DNA of 13,439 nt from an uncultured Clostridia bacterium (GCA_947036475.1 CAMQRG010000039.1:1-13439); one strand, 5' to 3'; numbered from the stretch's first letter, positions 6,533 through 13,439 are shown. A program made the numbers and translations. Notes: generated from the letters alone by a model not told the origin.

Positions 6533-6589
6533 GTTTGCCGGAAATTCTTCCGAAGCAAAAAATTATTGCTGGAAAATAAAAAAGTTTTG

Positions 6590-6616
6590 TTAGCACTCTT
6601 TACAAATGAGTGCTAA
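6590..6616 (+). promoter_or_regulatory. CIRCE operator (HrcA binding site)
   Basis: A perfect CIRCE element: TTAGCACTC (6590-6598), a nine-base spacer, and GAGTGCTAA (6608-6616). The inverted repeat extends three bases further on each side. CIRCE is bound by the heat-shock repressor HrcA, with GroE helping HrcA fold. It overlaps the clpB promoter, so HrcA binding should exclude RNA polymerase until heat or protein-folding stress. Confidence 0.96.
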
Positions 6617-6627
6617 CAATATATAAT
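6599..6627 (+). promoter_or_regulatory. clpB promoter, -35 box inside the CIRCE spacer
   Basis: -35 TTTACA (6599-6604), 17-base spacer, -10 TATAAT (6622-6627). The -35 lies within the nine-base CIRCE spacer and the -10 begins six bases after the second CIRCE arm. Transcription should start near 6634, with a ~50-base leader. Confidence 0.85.
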
Positions 6628-6684
6628 GTCATTGTCGATAACAAAACAACACGTTTTTGATAGATAGGAAAGGTGGAATGGTTT

Positions 6685-9270
6685 ATGAATTTACAGAAAT
6701 TTACACAGAAATCAATAGAAGCCATTCAAAACGCGCAGTCTTACGCAATAGAATATGGCAATCCGCAGATTGAACAGCAGCACCTGCTGGCGGCGTTTCT
6801 GCGGCAGGAGGAAGGGCTGATTCCCGGACTGCTGCAAAAAATGAATGTGAATGTCAACGGCTTTTTACAGGCAGTGGAAAATGAAGTAAAAAAACTGCCG
6901 CGTGTCAGCGGCGGCGGGCAGACGTATGTTGCTTCTGATTTGGAAAAAACGCTTGTCGCAGCGGAACGGCTTGCGGGAAACATGACGGATGAATATGTTT
7001 CTGTGGAGCATATATTTATGGCAATGGTGAACGAGCCGAACCGTGCGCTGAAGGAAATTTTCCGGCAGTACAGCGTTACGAAAGAAGGTTTTATGAAGGC
7101 TCTGGCGGAGGTGCGCGGCAATGCCCGCGTGACGAGCGATTCCCCGGAAGCGACATACGACGCGCTGAAAAAATATGGTACAGATTTGGTGGAAAAGGCG
7201 CGGAGCAAGAAGCTGGACCCTGTTATCGGGCGAGATGATGAGATTCGGAATGTGATACGCATACTTTCCCGCAAAACGAAAAACAACCCCGTTTTGATTG
7301 GTGAGCCGGGCGTAGGCAAAACTGCCATTGCGGAGGGGCTGGCACAGCGGATTGTGAAAGAGGACGTGCCGAACAGCCTGAAAGACAAAACGATTTTTTC
7401 GCTGGATATGGGCGCGCTGATTGCAGGGGCGAAATTCCGCGGAGAATTTGAGGAACGGCTGAAAGCTGTGCTGAACGAGGTGAAAAAGAGCGAAGGCAGA
7501 ATCATACTGTTTATTGACGAGCTGCACACCATTGTCGGCGCGGGCAAAAGCGACGGTGCGATGGACGCGGGCAATCTGCTCAAGCCCATGCTGGCGCGGG
7601 GCGAGCTGCACTGCATTGGTGCGACAACCCTGAACGAATACAAACAGTATATCGAAAAAGACCCGGCGTTGGAACGCCGGTTCCAGCCTGTGCTGGTGCA
7701 GGAGCCAACAGTGGAAGATACCATTGCCATACTGCGCGGCCTGAAAGAGCGGTATGAAGTCTACCATGGTGTAAAAATACAGGACCAGGCGATTATTGCG
7801 GCGGCAACGCTTTCCAACCGCTATATCTCAGACCGTTTCCTGCCGGATAAGGCGATTGACCTTGTGGACGAGGCGTGTGCAATGATACGGACGGAGATGG
7901 ACTCCATGCCGACAGAACTGGACGTAATACAACGGAAAATTATACAGTATGAAATTGAGGAAGCTGCACTGAAAAAAGAGGACGACAAGTTATCCAGGGA
8001 ACATTTGCAGGAGATTCAGAAAGAACTTGCGGAAATGCGCGAAAATTTCGCGGCGTTGCAGGCGAAATGGCAGAATGAAAAGGACGCGATTGGTGTTGTG
8101 CAGAAACTGCGCGAGGAAATCGAGGACGTAAATGCCGAAATCGAAGCGGCAGAACGGAAGTATGACCTGAACCGCGCGGCGGAATTGAAATACGGCAGGC
8201 TGCCGGAGCTGCAGAAAAAGCTGGCGGAACAGGAGCGCATTGCGGAGGAAAACAGCGAACGCAGCACGCTCCTGCGGGACAAGGTGACGGAGGAGGAAAT
8301 CGCCCGTATCATCGAACGTTGGACGGGAATCCCCGTTGCAAGGCTGATGGAGGGCGAACGCGAAAAACTGCTGCATATGGAGGACATTCTGCACGAGCGT
8401 GTTGTCGGGCAGGAGGAGGCTGTCACGAAGGTCTCGGAGGCCATACTCCGCAGCCGCGCGGGTATCCAAAGCCCTGACAGGCCTATCGGCTCTTTCCTGT
8501 TCCTTGGGCCTACGGGCGTGGGCAAAACGGAACTGGCCAAAACACTTGCGGAATGCCTGTTTGACGATGAAAAAAACATGGTGCGTATTGATATGACGGA
8601 ATATATGGAGAAATTCAGCGTGTCCCGTCTGATTGGGGCGCCTCCCGGATATGTGGGCTATGAGGAGGGCGGCCAGCTGACCGAGGCTGTGCGCCGGAAA
8701 CCCTATTCTGTGATACTGTTTGACGAGGTGGAAAAAGCGCACCCCGATGTGTTCAATATTCTCCTGCAGGTTCTGGACGACGGGCGTATTACCGACTCAC
8801 AGGGGCGGACGGTAGATTTCAAAAATACTGTCATTATATTGACTTCCAACCTTGGTTCGGCGCATTTGCTGGACGGCATTGACGCGGACGGTGAAATCAC
8901 AGCGGAGGCAAGGACGGCGGTCGAGAGTATGCTGCGGCAGGCGTTCCGTCCGGAATTTTTGAATCGGCTGGACGAAATCGTGTTCTATAAACCGCTGACG
9001 AAAGAGAATATTACGCATATCATTGATTTGATACTGAACGACCTGAACGGCAGGCTTGCGGATAAACAGCTGAAATGTGTGCTGACAGATGCGGCGAAAA
9101 CAGAAATTATTGAAACGGGATATGACCCGGCATTTGGTGCAAGGCCGTTAAAGCGCATGATACAGCGGAATGTGGAAACCCTGCTGGCAAGAAAAATCAT
9201 TGCAGACGATGTTCTGCCTGGTGCGACGCTGACCGTAGACGTGCAGGACGGGGAGTATGTTGTGCGGTAA
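6685..9270 (+). CDS. clpB: ATP-dependent disaggregase chaperone ClpB
   Basis: 861 residues, the usual ClpB length. ClpB works as a cytoplasmic hexamer that pulls polypeptides out of aggregates together with DnaK. Domains in order: Clp N-terminal repeats (1-145); first AAA+ module with Walker A GEPGVGKT (206-213) and Walker B ILFIDE (274-279); the coiled-coil middle domain that marks ClpB and meets DnaK (about 405-525, rich in Glu, Lys and Leu); second AAA+ module with Walker A GPTGVGKT (608-615) and Walker B VILFDE (676-681); and a C-terminal small domain ending YVVR. There is no IGF-type ClpP-binding loop that I can see, as expected for a disaggregase. The ATG at 6685 is chosen because AAAGGTGG lies eight bases upstream and MNLQKFTQKS is the family start; a GTG at 6673 overlaps that site. 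It is controlled by CIRCE and followed nine bases later by an acetyltransferase gene. Confidence 0.97.
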   Translation: MNLQKFTQKSIEAIQNAQSYAIEYGNPQIEQQHLLAAFLRQEEGLIPGLLQKMNVNVNGFLQAVENEVKKLPRVSGGGQTYVASDLEKTLVAAERLAGNMTDEYVSVEHIFMAMVNEPNRALKEIFRQYSVTKEGFMKALAEVRGNARVTSDSPEATYDALKKYGTDLVEKARSKKLDPVIGRDDEIRNVIRILSRKTKNNPVLIGEPGVGKTAIAEGLAQRIVKEDVPNSLKDKTIFSLDMGALIAGAKFRGEFEERLKAVLNEVKKSEGRIILFIDELHTIVGAGKSDGAMDAGNLLKPMLARGELHCIGATTLNEYKQYIEKDPALERRFQPVLVQEPTVEDTIAILRGLKERYEVYHGVKIQDQAIIAAATLSNRYISDRFLPDKAIDLVDEACAMIRTEMDSMPTELDVIQRKIIQYEIEEAALKKEDDKLSREHLQEIQKELAEMRENFAALQAKWQNEKDAIGVVQKLREEIEDVNAEIEAAERKYDLNRAAELKYGRLPELQKKLAEQERIAEENSERSTLLRDKVTEEEIARIIERWTGIPVARLMEGEREKLLHMEDILHERVVGQEEAVTKVSEAILRSRAGIQSPDRPIGSFLFLGPTGVGKTELAKTLAECLFDDEKNMVRIDMTEYMEKFSVSRLIGAPPGYVGYEEGGQLTEAVRRKPYSVILFDEVEKAHPDVFNILLQVLDDGRITDSQGRTVDFKNTVIILTSNLGSAHLLDGIDADGEITAEARTAVESMLRQAFRPEFLNRLDEIVFYKPLTKENITHIIDLILNDLNGRLADKQLKCVLTDAAKTEIIETGYDPAFGARPLKRMIQRNVETLLARKIIADDVLPGATLTVDVQDGEYVVR

Positions 9271-9279
9271 GGAGGAAGT

Positions 9280-9744
9280 ATGCAAAAACGGATTTACAAA
9301 AAACTGAGGGAATTTCCGGAGCAGACGGAACAGGCGGCGCAGTGGTTCCATGAAAAATGGGGCGTTCCTGCGGAAGAATATCGGAAAAGCATGGAAAGCG
9401 CGGCGGAATTCCCGGGCGGCGTACCACAGTGGTATGTGATAGAAGATAACGGCAGGATACTGGCGGGCGCGGGCGTGATTGAAAACGATTTCCACGACAG
9501 GAAAGATTTGACGCCGAACCTCTGCGCGCTGTTTGTGGAGGAAGATGTGCGTGGACAGGGGCTTGCGCGGGAACTGCTGGAGCAAATCCGCACGGATATG
9601 GGCGGTTTGGGCGTTCCGATATTGTATCTGGTGACGTACCATACGGGTTTTTATGAAAAATGCGGATGGGAGTATCTGACAATGGCAAGGGAGGACGGCG
9701 GCGCGCTGATTAGAATGTACCACGCAAAAACTTTGAAGAAATAA
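9280..9744 (+). CDS. GNAT family N-acetyltransferase
   Basis: 154 residues, a single GNAT domain. The acetyl-CoA pyrophosphate-binding motif is clear: a beta-strand LCALFVEEDV followed by RGQGLA (91-96) and the helix RELLEQI. A further GNAT sign is the HTGFYEKCGWEYL stretch (121-133), the usual FYEK-GF region. The N-terminal third, with WFHEKWGVPAEEY, resembles family members that act on small molecules, but the substrate is unknown. It starts nine bases after clpB stops; the ribosome binding site TAAGGAGG includes the clpB stop codon, so the two are surely co-transcribed and probably translationally linked. It should therefore rise with heat shock. A terminator follows directly. Confidence 0.9.
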   Translation: MQKRIYKKLREFPEQTEQAAQWFHEKWGVPAEEYRKSMESAAEFPGGVPQWYVIEDNGRILAGAGVIENDFHDRKDLTPNLCALFVEEDVRGQGLARELLEQIRTDMGGLGVPILYLVTYHTGFYEKCGWEYLTMAREDGGALIRMYHAKTLKK

Positions 9745-9748
9745 AAAG

Positions 9749-9779
9749 AACCCGGCAGAGGTTTTCTGTCGGGTTTTTT
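9749..9779. terminator. Bidirectional terminator between the clpB unit and the sigma-factor unit
   Basis: AACCCGGCAGA (9749-9759) pairs with TCTGTCGGGTT (11 bp, one G-T pair), followed by TTTTTTC. On the minus strand the stem is followed by TTCTTTTT. It serves the two convergent operons. Confidence 0.9.
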
Positions 9780-9791
9780 CTAGGCTCCTTG

Positions 9792-10901
9792 TCAGTCAAT
9801 GGCTTCCAATGAGTTTCCGAGTTCTACGAAAAATGCGGTAATCGTGCCATCTTTGGCTTTTTCATACAGTATCGCACCGTTGTCAGAGAGGGAAAACGTA
9901 GGGGAAAGCCCTTCCGCCCCGTCAGGGAAAAGAAATTCTTCCGATGCTGTTTCGCTCATTTCGCTGCCTTTTGAGGAGAAGGAATAGGACAGCATGCCGT
10001 CTTTATCCGGCGTGAGTACTTTTCTGGAGCTTTCAACGACAGTCCCTTTTTTCAGGATTTCTTCCGCTGTCATTTCCGGCAGGGAGGGGATTTCTTCATC
10101 ACCATCGTCTGAGTCATTCCAGAGGGAATCGACATACTGCTTTGCCCGTTCGGGGTCTGCCTTTGCGGGGTCAAGCGGAAGGTCAAACAGGATATTCAGG
10201 CCGTCAAAATCCTTAGCTTCGGTAATCAGCCCGGTTGCTTCGTCCATATGGAAAGCCTCTGTGGGGTAAAATGGCGTATCCGTTACGCAAAGATACAGTT
10301 TCCTGTCCGCAAATATCTCAATGTCATCACAATTAAACAGGCGGTAAAGAATGCCGTTTTCAATAAACTGGCTGTAACCGCCGCCCATAGATGCAATGTT
10401 GTACTGCCAGGGTGTAAGCCCCTGTATCAGCGGGGAGGCAAAATAGGAATCGTCCATATTCATGGGCGTTCCGTCCTCTTTGCCAATGGCGACAACGGCG
10501 TAGGTACTGTTTTTATCTACCGCATCTGTTTCATTTTCCAAAGCTGCGCCGCTTGTCAGTCCCAGCAGGGAAACGATGTATCCTTTTTGTGTGCGTACGG
10601 CGTTGACCTTTGTTGCGTCTTCCTGCTCAAAAGCGGCACTGAGTTCCGGAATGGATTGCTCCGCGACAGAGGACGCGCTCAGAAAATGCCAGGAGGCAAA
10701 AACGGAAACGGTGAGCAGCAGACAGAAGGCTGCCGCCAGTACGGGGATTTTTCCAACAAATTTATGTTCCATACGATACAACTCCTTTTCTTCCAGCCAC
10801 GTAAACAACGTGTGATTGATTTCAGGGGAGGGGGACTTGTCCGGGGCAAACGTGCCGCGCAGCAGTTCCTCAAATTGTTCCTGCGAAAGTTTATGTTTCA
10901 T
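9792..10901 (-). CDS. Probable membrane anti-sigma factor with unrecognised extracellular domain
   Basis: 369 residues. The N-terminus (1-48) is cytoplasmic, short and helical (KLSQEQFEELLRGTF, then HTLFTWLEEKELYRME), as in small anti-sigma domains. One membrane helix spans about 49-75, and the remaining ~290 residues should be extracytoplasmic. The ectodomain matches nothing I can name. It contains GGGYSQFIENGILYRLF, a Cys pair region (FNCDD, YLCVTDTPFYP), FDLPLDPAKADPERAKQYV, and an acidic stretch NDSDDGDEE near the centre. The role is inferred from position: it follows an ECF sigma gene and overlaps it by 11 bases, which points to translational coupling and fixed stoichiometry. The start ATG at 10901 is chosen because GGAGG lies nine bases before it; ATG at 10907 is too close to that site. 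No metal-binding zinc anti-sigma motif (HxxxCxxC) is seen. Direct binding to the sigma factor is not shown by the sequence. Confidence 0.72.
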   Translation of the reverse strand: MKHKLSQEQFEELLRGTFAPDKSPSPEINHTLFTWLEEKELYRMEHKFVGKIPVLAAAFCLLLTVSVFASWHFLSASSVAEQSIPELSAAFEQEDATKVNAVRTQKGYIVSLLGLTSGAALENETDAVDKNSTYAVVAIGKEDGTPMNMDDSYFASPLIQGLTPWQYNIASMGGGYSQFIENGILYRLFNCDDIEIFADRKLYLCVTDTPFYPTEAFHMDEATGLITEAKDFDGLNILFDLPLDPAKADPERAKQYVDSLWNDSDDGDEEIPSLPEMTAEEILKKGTVVESSRKVLTPDKDGMLSYSFSSKGSEMSETASEEFLFPDGAEGLSPTFSLSDNGAILYEKAKDGTITAFFVELGNSLEAID

Positions 10902-11412
10902 AGCCATGCACCTCCAAATCATGTTTCAGTTCCTGTTTCGCACGCCATAACCTGCTTTTTACTGTTCCAACTGGAACATGAAGGATAGAGGCGATTTCGC
11001 TCAGCGAAAGCTCCGCGGTGTAATACATATACAGCGGGAGGCGGAGTTTGGGTTTCAGCCGTTTTGCGCAGAGGGAGAGGAGTTCGCTTTCTTCCCGCTG
11101 GAGCAGTGCGGTTTCCGGCGGCTGTTCCGGGGAAACCGCTTCTTCCCCGTCAGAAAGGGAGGAAAAGGGGAGGATTTTCCTGCGTCCGGCTTCCTTCCGT
11201 ATGCTGTTCCGCCAAAGGCCTGCGGCAATGCGGATCAGGAAAGCGCGGGGATTCTGCGATTTATTTATTTTATGGCAAAGTTCGGCTGCTTTCAGGAATG
11301 TTTCCTGATAAAGATCGTCCGCATCCGCAGCGTTTTCCGTTAGATGACGGCAAAAACTGTATATGCTTTTCCCGTGCAGCAAAACGACGTCGTGTAAATC
11401 TTCATAAGTCAA
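10891..11412 (-). CDS. ECF-type RNA polymerase sigma factor
   Basis: 173 residues, the usual ECF size. Region 2 (about 8-75) has the DNA-melting/core-binding stretch DADDLYQETFLKA (30-42) and NPRAFLIRIAAGLWRNSIRK. A Glu/Pro-rich linker (82-105) leads to region 4 (about 108-166) with the helix-turn-helix LSLSEIASILHVPVGTVKSRLWRAKQEL. There is no additional C-terminal domain. Start choice: the GTG at 11421 overlaps the last base of the AAGGAGG site, and an ATG at 11416 is out of frame. The in-frame TTG at 11412 lies eight bases from the site and gives a protein starting MTYEDLHDVVLLHG, a normal ECF start, so TTG is preferred. It is the first gene of a two-gene unit with the overlapping membrane protein gene. 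The promoter specificity and the inducing signal are unknown. Confidence 0.9.
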   Translation of the reverse strand: MTYEDLHDVVLLHGKSIYSFCRHLTENAADADDLYQETFLKAAELCHKINKSQNPRAFLIRIAAGLWRNSIRKEAGRRKILPFSSLSDGEEAVSPEQPPETALLQREESELLSLCAKRLKPKLRLPLYMYYTAELSLSEIASILHVPVGTVKSRLWRAKQELKHDLEVHGYET

Positions 11413-11454
11413 GCATGACACCTCCTTTTATTGATTAGATGCATCTGCTTATAC

Positions 11455-11483
11455 ATTGTAACGGAAAAAGGAAAGGTTCCCAA
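11455..11483 (-). promoter_or_regulatory. Promoter of the ECF sigma operon
   Basis: On the minus strand: -35 TTGGGA (11483-11478), 17-base spacer, -10 TACAAT (11460-11455), about 43 bases upstream of the TTG start. This fits sigma-A. The same stretch contains GGAACC near the -35 position and CGTTA before the -10, but the spacing between those does not match the usual GAAC-N16-CGT ECF promoter, so autoregulation is not supported. Confidence 0.55.
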
Positions 11484-11538
11484 GAATAATAATAATTTTA
11501 CAGAATTTGCCGTTTTGGGAGAAAAAACATGACGGCTG

Positions 11539-11567
11539 TTGCGGGAACAACGGGAATGTGGTAGGAT
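11539..11567 (+). promoter_or_regulatory. Promoter of truA
   Basis: -35 TTGCGG (11539-11544), 17-base spacer, -10 TAGGAT (11562-11567), 30 bases before the ATG. A moderate sigma-A match in the 184-base stretch between the divergent sigma-factor and truA genes; nothing else is seen there. Confidence 0.5.
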
Positions 11568-11596
11568 AGGGCAGGAAAAACAGGAGGAGGAACGGC

Positions 11597-12346
11597 ATGC
11601 GGATATTGATGACGATTGCCTATGATGGGACAAATTTTTCAGGCTGGCAGAAACAGAAGCTGCCGGAGGTGCGCACAGTGGAAGGTGAATTGGAGAAGGC
11701 TCTGCGGAAACTGCTCCAAGACCCTGCGCTGGAATGTATCGGCGCGAGCAGAACGGACGCAGGCGTCCACGCACTGGGACAGAGGGCTGTGGTTGATGTG
11801 GAAACAACGATACCTGCGGAAAAAATACCGCTGGCTGTCCGCGCATTCCTGCCGGAAGATATTGTTGTAACAAAGGCGGAGGAAGTGCCGCCGGGATTTC
11901 ACCCGCGCTTTGACTGTGTGAAAAAAACGTATGAATACCGTTTCTGGAACGCGCCTGCAAAAAATCCGAAGGAGCGGCTGTATTCTGCCCATCAGGCAAA
12001 GCCGCTGGACGTAGAGCAGATGAACCGCGCAGCGGCGGCATTTATCGGGCGGCATGATTTTGCGGCGTTCTGCTCGGCCGGCAGCAGCGTTACGTCTACA
12101 GTACGGACGATTTTTGACTGCCATGTCAGGCGGGAGGGCGATGTTGTAAAAATTTTCGTGACAGGCGATGGTTTCCTTTATAATATGGTGCGCATCATCG
12201 CGGGAACGCTGATGACGGTCGGGCTTGGAAAGCTCCCGCCGGAGGCACTGCCGGGCATTATTGAAAGCGGAGACAGACGGCAGGCAGGGCAGACGGCAGA
12301 GCCGCAGGGCCTGACGCTTTTGGAAATTTATTACGAAAACGCCTGA
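11597..12346 (+). CDS. truA: tRNA pseudouridine(38-40) synthase TruA
   Basis: 249 residues, normal TruA length. TruA converts uridine to pseudouridine at positions 38-40 in the anticodon arm of many tRNAs; it works as a dimer in the cytoplasm. The family start IAYDGTNFSGWQKQ (7-20) is present. The catalytic aspartate is D54 in ASRTDAGVHALGQ. Other family blocks are KKTYEYRFWN, HDFAAFCSAGSS and the C-terminal GDGFLYNMVRIIAGTLMTVG. GGAGG lies six bases before the ATG. It precedes rplM-rpsI, an order often found in Clostridia, but the strong rplM promoter starts 17 bases after its stop codon, so the ribosomal genes are mainly transcribed on their own. Confidence 0.97.
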   Translation: MRILMTIAYDGTNFSGWQKQKLPEVRTVEGELEKALRKLLQDPALECIGASRTDAGVHALGQRAVVDVETTIPAEKIPLAVRAFLPEDIVVTKAEEVPPGFHPRFDCVKKTYEYRFWNAPAKNPKERLYSAHQAKPLDVEQMNRAAAAFIGRHDFAAFCSAGSSVTSTVRTIFDCHVRREGDVVKIFVTGDGFLYNMVRIIAGTLMTVGLGKLPPEALPGIIESGDRRQAGQTAEPQGLTLLEIYYENA

Positions 12347-12363
12347 TTTTCGGGAAAAACCTA

Positions 12364-12392
12364 TTGACAGCGGGAAAAGCACATACTATAAT
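12364..12392 (+). promoter_or_regulatory. Perfect consensus sigma-A promoter of rplM-rpsI
   Basis: -35 TTGACA (12364-12369), exactly 17 bases, -10 TATAAT (12387-12392): all 12 consensus positions match. Transcription should start near 12399, leaving a leader of about 170 bases before the rplM ATG. The strength suits a ribosomal protein operon. Confidence 0.95.
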
Positions 12393-12398
12393 ATAGAA

Positions 12399-12560
12399 GT
12401 TGTAATTTGCGTTTAAGGCCGGGAACGGCTTTAGATAAATGTTTCTCAAGGTGGGGCTCAATAAGTTATGACGGATACCGGCATAATGGAGATCGCCTGC
12501 GGACTGCCTGTCAGACCGCAGGGAAGTCAACGAGCCAAACAAAATTTAATGACAGGAGGG
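12399..12560 (+). promoter_or_regulatory. Structured mRNA leader of rplM-rpsI, candidate L13 autoregulatory element
   Basis: The leader can form three hairpins. A: 12411-12436, 11 bp with three wobble pairs, closed by a GGAA (GNRA-type) tetraloop at 12422-12425. B: 12466-12486, eight pairs with one A-G mismatch and a three-base ATA loop. C: 12496-12522, seven perfect pairs CCTGCGG/CCGCAGG, an A-A mismatch, three further pairs and a five-base loop. A closing helix GGCTC (12455-12459) with GAGCC (12532-12536) would enclose B and C as a three-way junction ending about 20 bases before the ribosome binding site. A ribosomal protein L13 leader (Rfam L13_leader) is known upstream of rplM-rpsI in low-GC Gram-positives; membership of this leader is my inference. 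No T-run terminator follows hairpin C, so regulation would be of translation or RNA stability. Confidence 0.6.
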
Positions 12561-12568
12561 CAAAAACC

Positions 12569-13006
12569 ATGAGAACAACGTATATCGCTAAAGAAGCGGA
12601 CGTAGTAAAGAAGTGGTACGTCATTGATGCGACAGACGTAACACTGGGTCGTCTGGCTTCTGAGGTAGCAAACATTTTGAGAGGTAAGAACAAACCTCAG
12701 TACGCGCCTAACGTAGACATGGGCGACTATGTAATCATCGTGAACGCGGAAAAGGTGACTGTGACAGGCAAAAAGCTGACACAGAAGATTTACCGCCGTC
12801 ATTCCGGCTGGGTAGGCGGTCTGAAGGAAGTGCGCATGGACAAGATGCTGGAAACGCACCCTGAAAGAATCATTGAACACGCCGTAAAAGGTATGCTTCC
12901 GAAGAACGCACTGGGCAGGAAGATGTTCGGCAAGCTGCACGTTTATGCTGGCGCAGAGCATCCTCACGCAGCACAGAAACCTGAAACATTGGAATTCAAA
13001 TTTTGA
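12569..13006 (+). CDS. rplM: 50S ribosomal protein L13
   Basis: 145 residues. L13 is a primary 23S rRNA-binding protein needed early in large-subunit assembly. The family start (TYIAKEADVVKKWYVIDATD, then LGRLAS) and the L13 signature at about 108-128 (KGMLPKNALGRKMFGKLHVY) are clear; the ending HAAQKPE is also typical. The ATG at 12569 has GGAGGG eight bases upstream; the longer in-frame reading from 12407 runs through the structured leader and is not real. The base use differs from the neighbours (more GTA and GAA codons of highly expressed genes). It is followed 15 bases later by rpsI. Confidence 0.98.
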   Translation: MRTTYIAKEADVVKKWYVIDATDVTLGRLASEVANILRGKNKPQYAPNVDMGDYVIIVNAEKVTVTGKKLTQKIYRRHSGWVGGLKEVRMDKMLETHPERIIEHAVKGMLPKNALGRKMFGKLHVYAGAEHPHAAQKPETLEFKF

Positions 13007-13021
13007 TAGGAGGAAAGCATA

Positions 13022-13414
13022 ATGGCAGCAGCTAGATATTATGGTACAGGCAGAAGAAAATCTTCCGTAGCCAGAGTATATTTAATCCCCGGCAGCGGCA
13101 AAATCACAATCAATAAAAGAGATATTGACGAATATTTTGGTCTGGAAACACTGAAGCTCATCGTTCGCCAGCCTCTGGAACTGACAGAGACAACAGCAAA
13201 GTTTGACGTTCTGGTCAACGTGCATGGCGGCGGCTTCACAGGTCAGGCAGGTGCGATCAGACATGGTATCTCCAGAGCACTGCTTCAGGCGGATAACGAT
13301 TACAGACCTTCCCTGAAGAAAGCAGGTTTCCTGACGAGAGACCCTCGTATGAAAGAAAGAAAGAAGTACGGCCTCAAGGCGGCCCGTCGCGCTCCGCAGT
13401 TCAGCAAGCGTTAA
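13022..13414 (+). CDS. rpsI: 30S ribosomal protein S9
   Basis: 130 residues, complete. S9 binds 16S rRNA in the head of the small subunit; its C-terminal tail reaches the P-site tRNA. The family start YYGTGRRKSSVARVYL, the central GGGFTGQAGAIRHGISRAL, and the ending KKYGLKAARRAPQFSKR with the final Lys-Arg are all present. TAGGAGG lies seven to eight bases before the ATG. It is the second gene of the L13-S9 operon. The remaining 25 bases of the window contain no recognisable feature; they are too short to judge a terminator. Confidence 0.98.
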   Translation: MAAARYYGTGRRKSSVARVYLIPGSGKITINKRDIDEYFGLETLKLIVRQPLELTETTAKFDVLVNVHGGGFTGQAGAIRHGISRALLQADNDYRPSLKKAGFLTRDPRMKERKKYGLKAARRAPQFSKR

Positions 13415-13439
13415 ATTTTATCAAAATGGCTCAAAAAGC

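Noticed and set aside
11455..11500. ECF-type autoregulated promoter (GAAC near -35, CGT near -10) upstream of the sigma gene
   Set aside because: The two motifs are about 11 bases apart rather than about 16, while a sigma-A-type TTGGGA-17-TACAAT pair fits well.
12407..12568. N-terminal extension of L13 in the same frame
   Set aside because: It lies in the structured leader, lacks a ribosome binding site, and homologous L13 proteins start at the ATG at 12569.

Overview
The window looks like chromosomal DNA of an endospore-forming, low-to-moderate GC Gram-positive bacterium of the class Clostridia, most likely Lachnospiraceae or a close relative. The evidence is a SpoVT C-terminus, a DUF4317 protein, a CIRCE (HrcA) operator on clpB, a truA-rplM-rpsI order, strong AGGAGG-type ribosome binding sites and sigma-A-type promoters. 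The family-level placement is inference from gene content. I see no insertion sequence, prophage, CRISPR array or integration site. It reads as ordinary core/housekeeping chromosome with a few poorly characterised genes. No gene-free stretch exceeds 300 bases; the longest (about 245 bases, 4401-4645) and the others are described below.

Layout. 1-120: end of spoVT (+). 183-1076 (-): CPBP/CAAX-type membrane protease, convergent with spoVT across a shared terminator. 1152-1224 (-): tRNA-Thr(CGT) with its own terminator and promoter. 1426-2301 (+): EamA/DMT-family transporter, divergent from the tRNA. The two divergent promoters are near-identical inverted copies around a perfect 22-bp palindrome. 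2457-4400 (-): secreted 5'-nucleotidase-type metallophosphoesterase with a C-terminal LysM domain. 4646-5875 (+): DUF4317 protein behind a near-consensus promoter. 6022-6474 (+): small membrane-anchored protein of unknown function.

6685-9744 (+): heat-shock unit, clpB plus a GNAT acetyltransferase, controlled by a perfect CIRCE element that contains the -35 box. 9792-11412 (-): ECF sigma factor and overlapping single-pass membrane protein (probable anti-sigma factor), convergent with the clpB unit. 11597-12346 (+): truA. 12364 onward: consensus promoter, a structured ~170-nt leader, then rplM (L13) and rpsI (S9), with 25 bases of unassigned sequence at the end.

How they work together. The clpB-GNAT pair should be one HrcA-repressed heat-shock transcript. 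The sigma/anti-sigma pair should be one translationally coupled envelope-signalling module. rplM-rpsI is the usual L13-S9 operon, and its leader is a candidate for L13 autoregulation. The rest are monocistronic or nearly so. Nothing here is clearly a new multi-gene system. The best candidates for something undescribed are the anti-sigma ectodomain, the fold details of the rplM leader, and the mirrored promoter element at 1245-1359.
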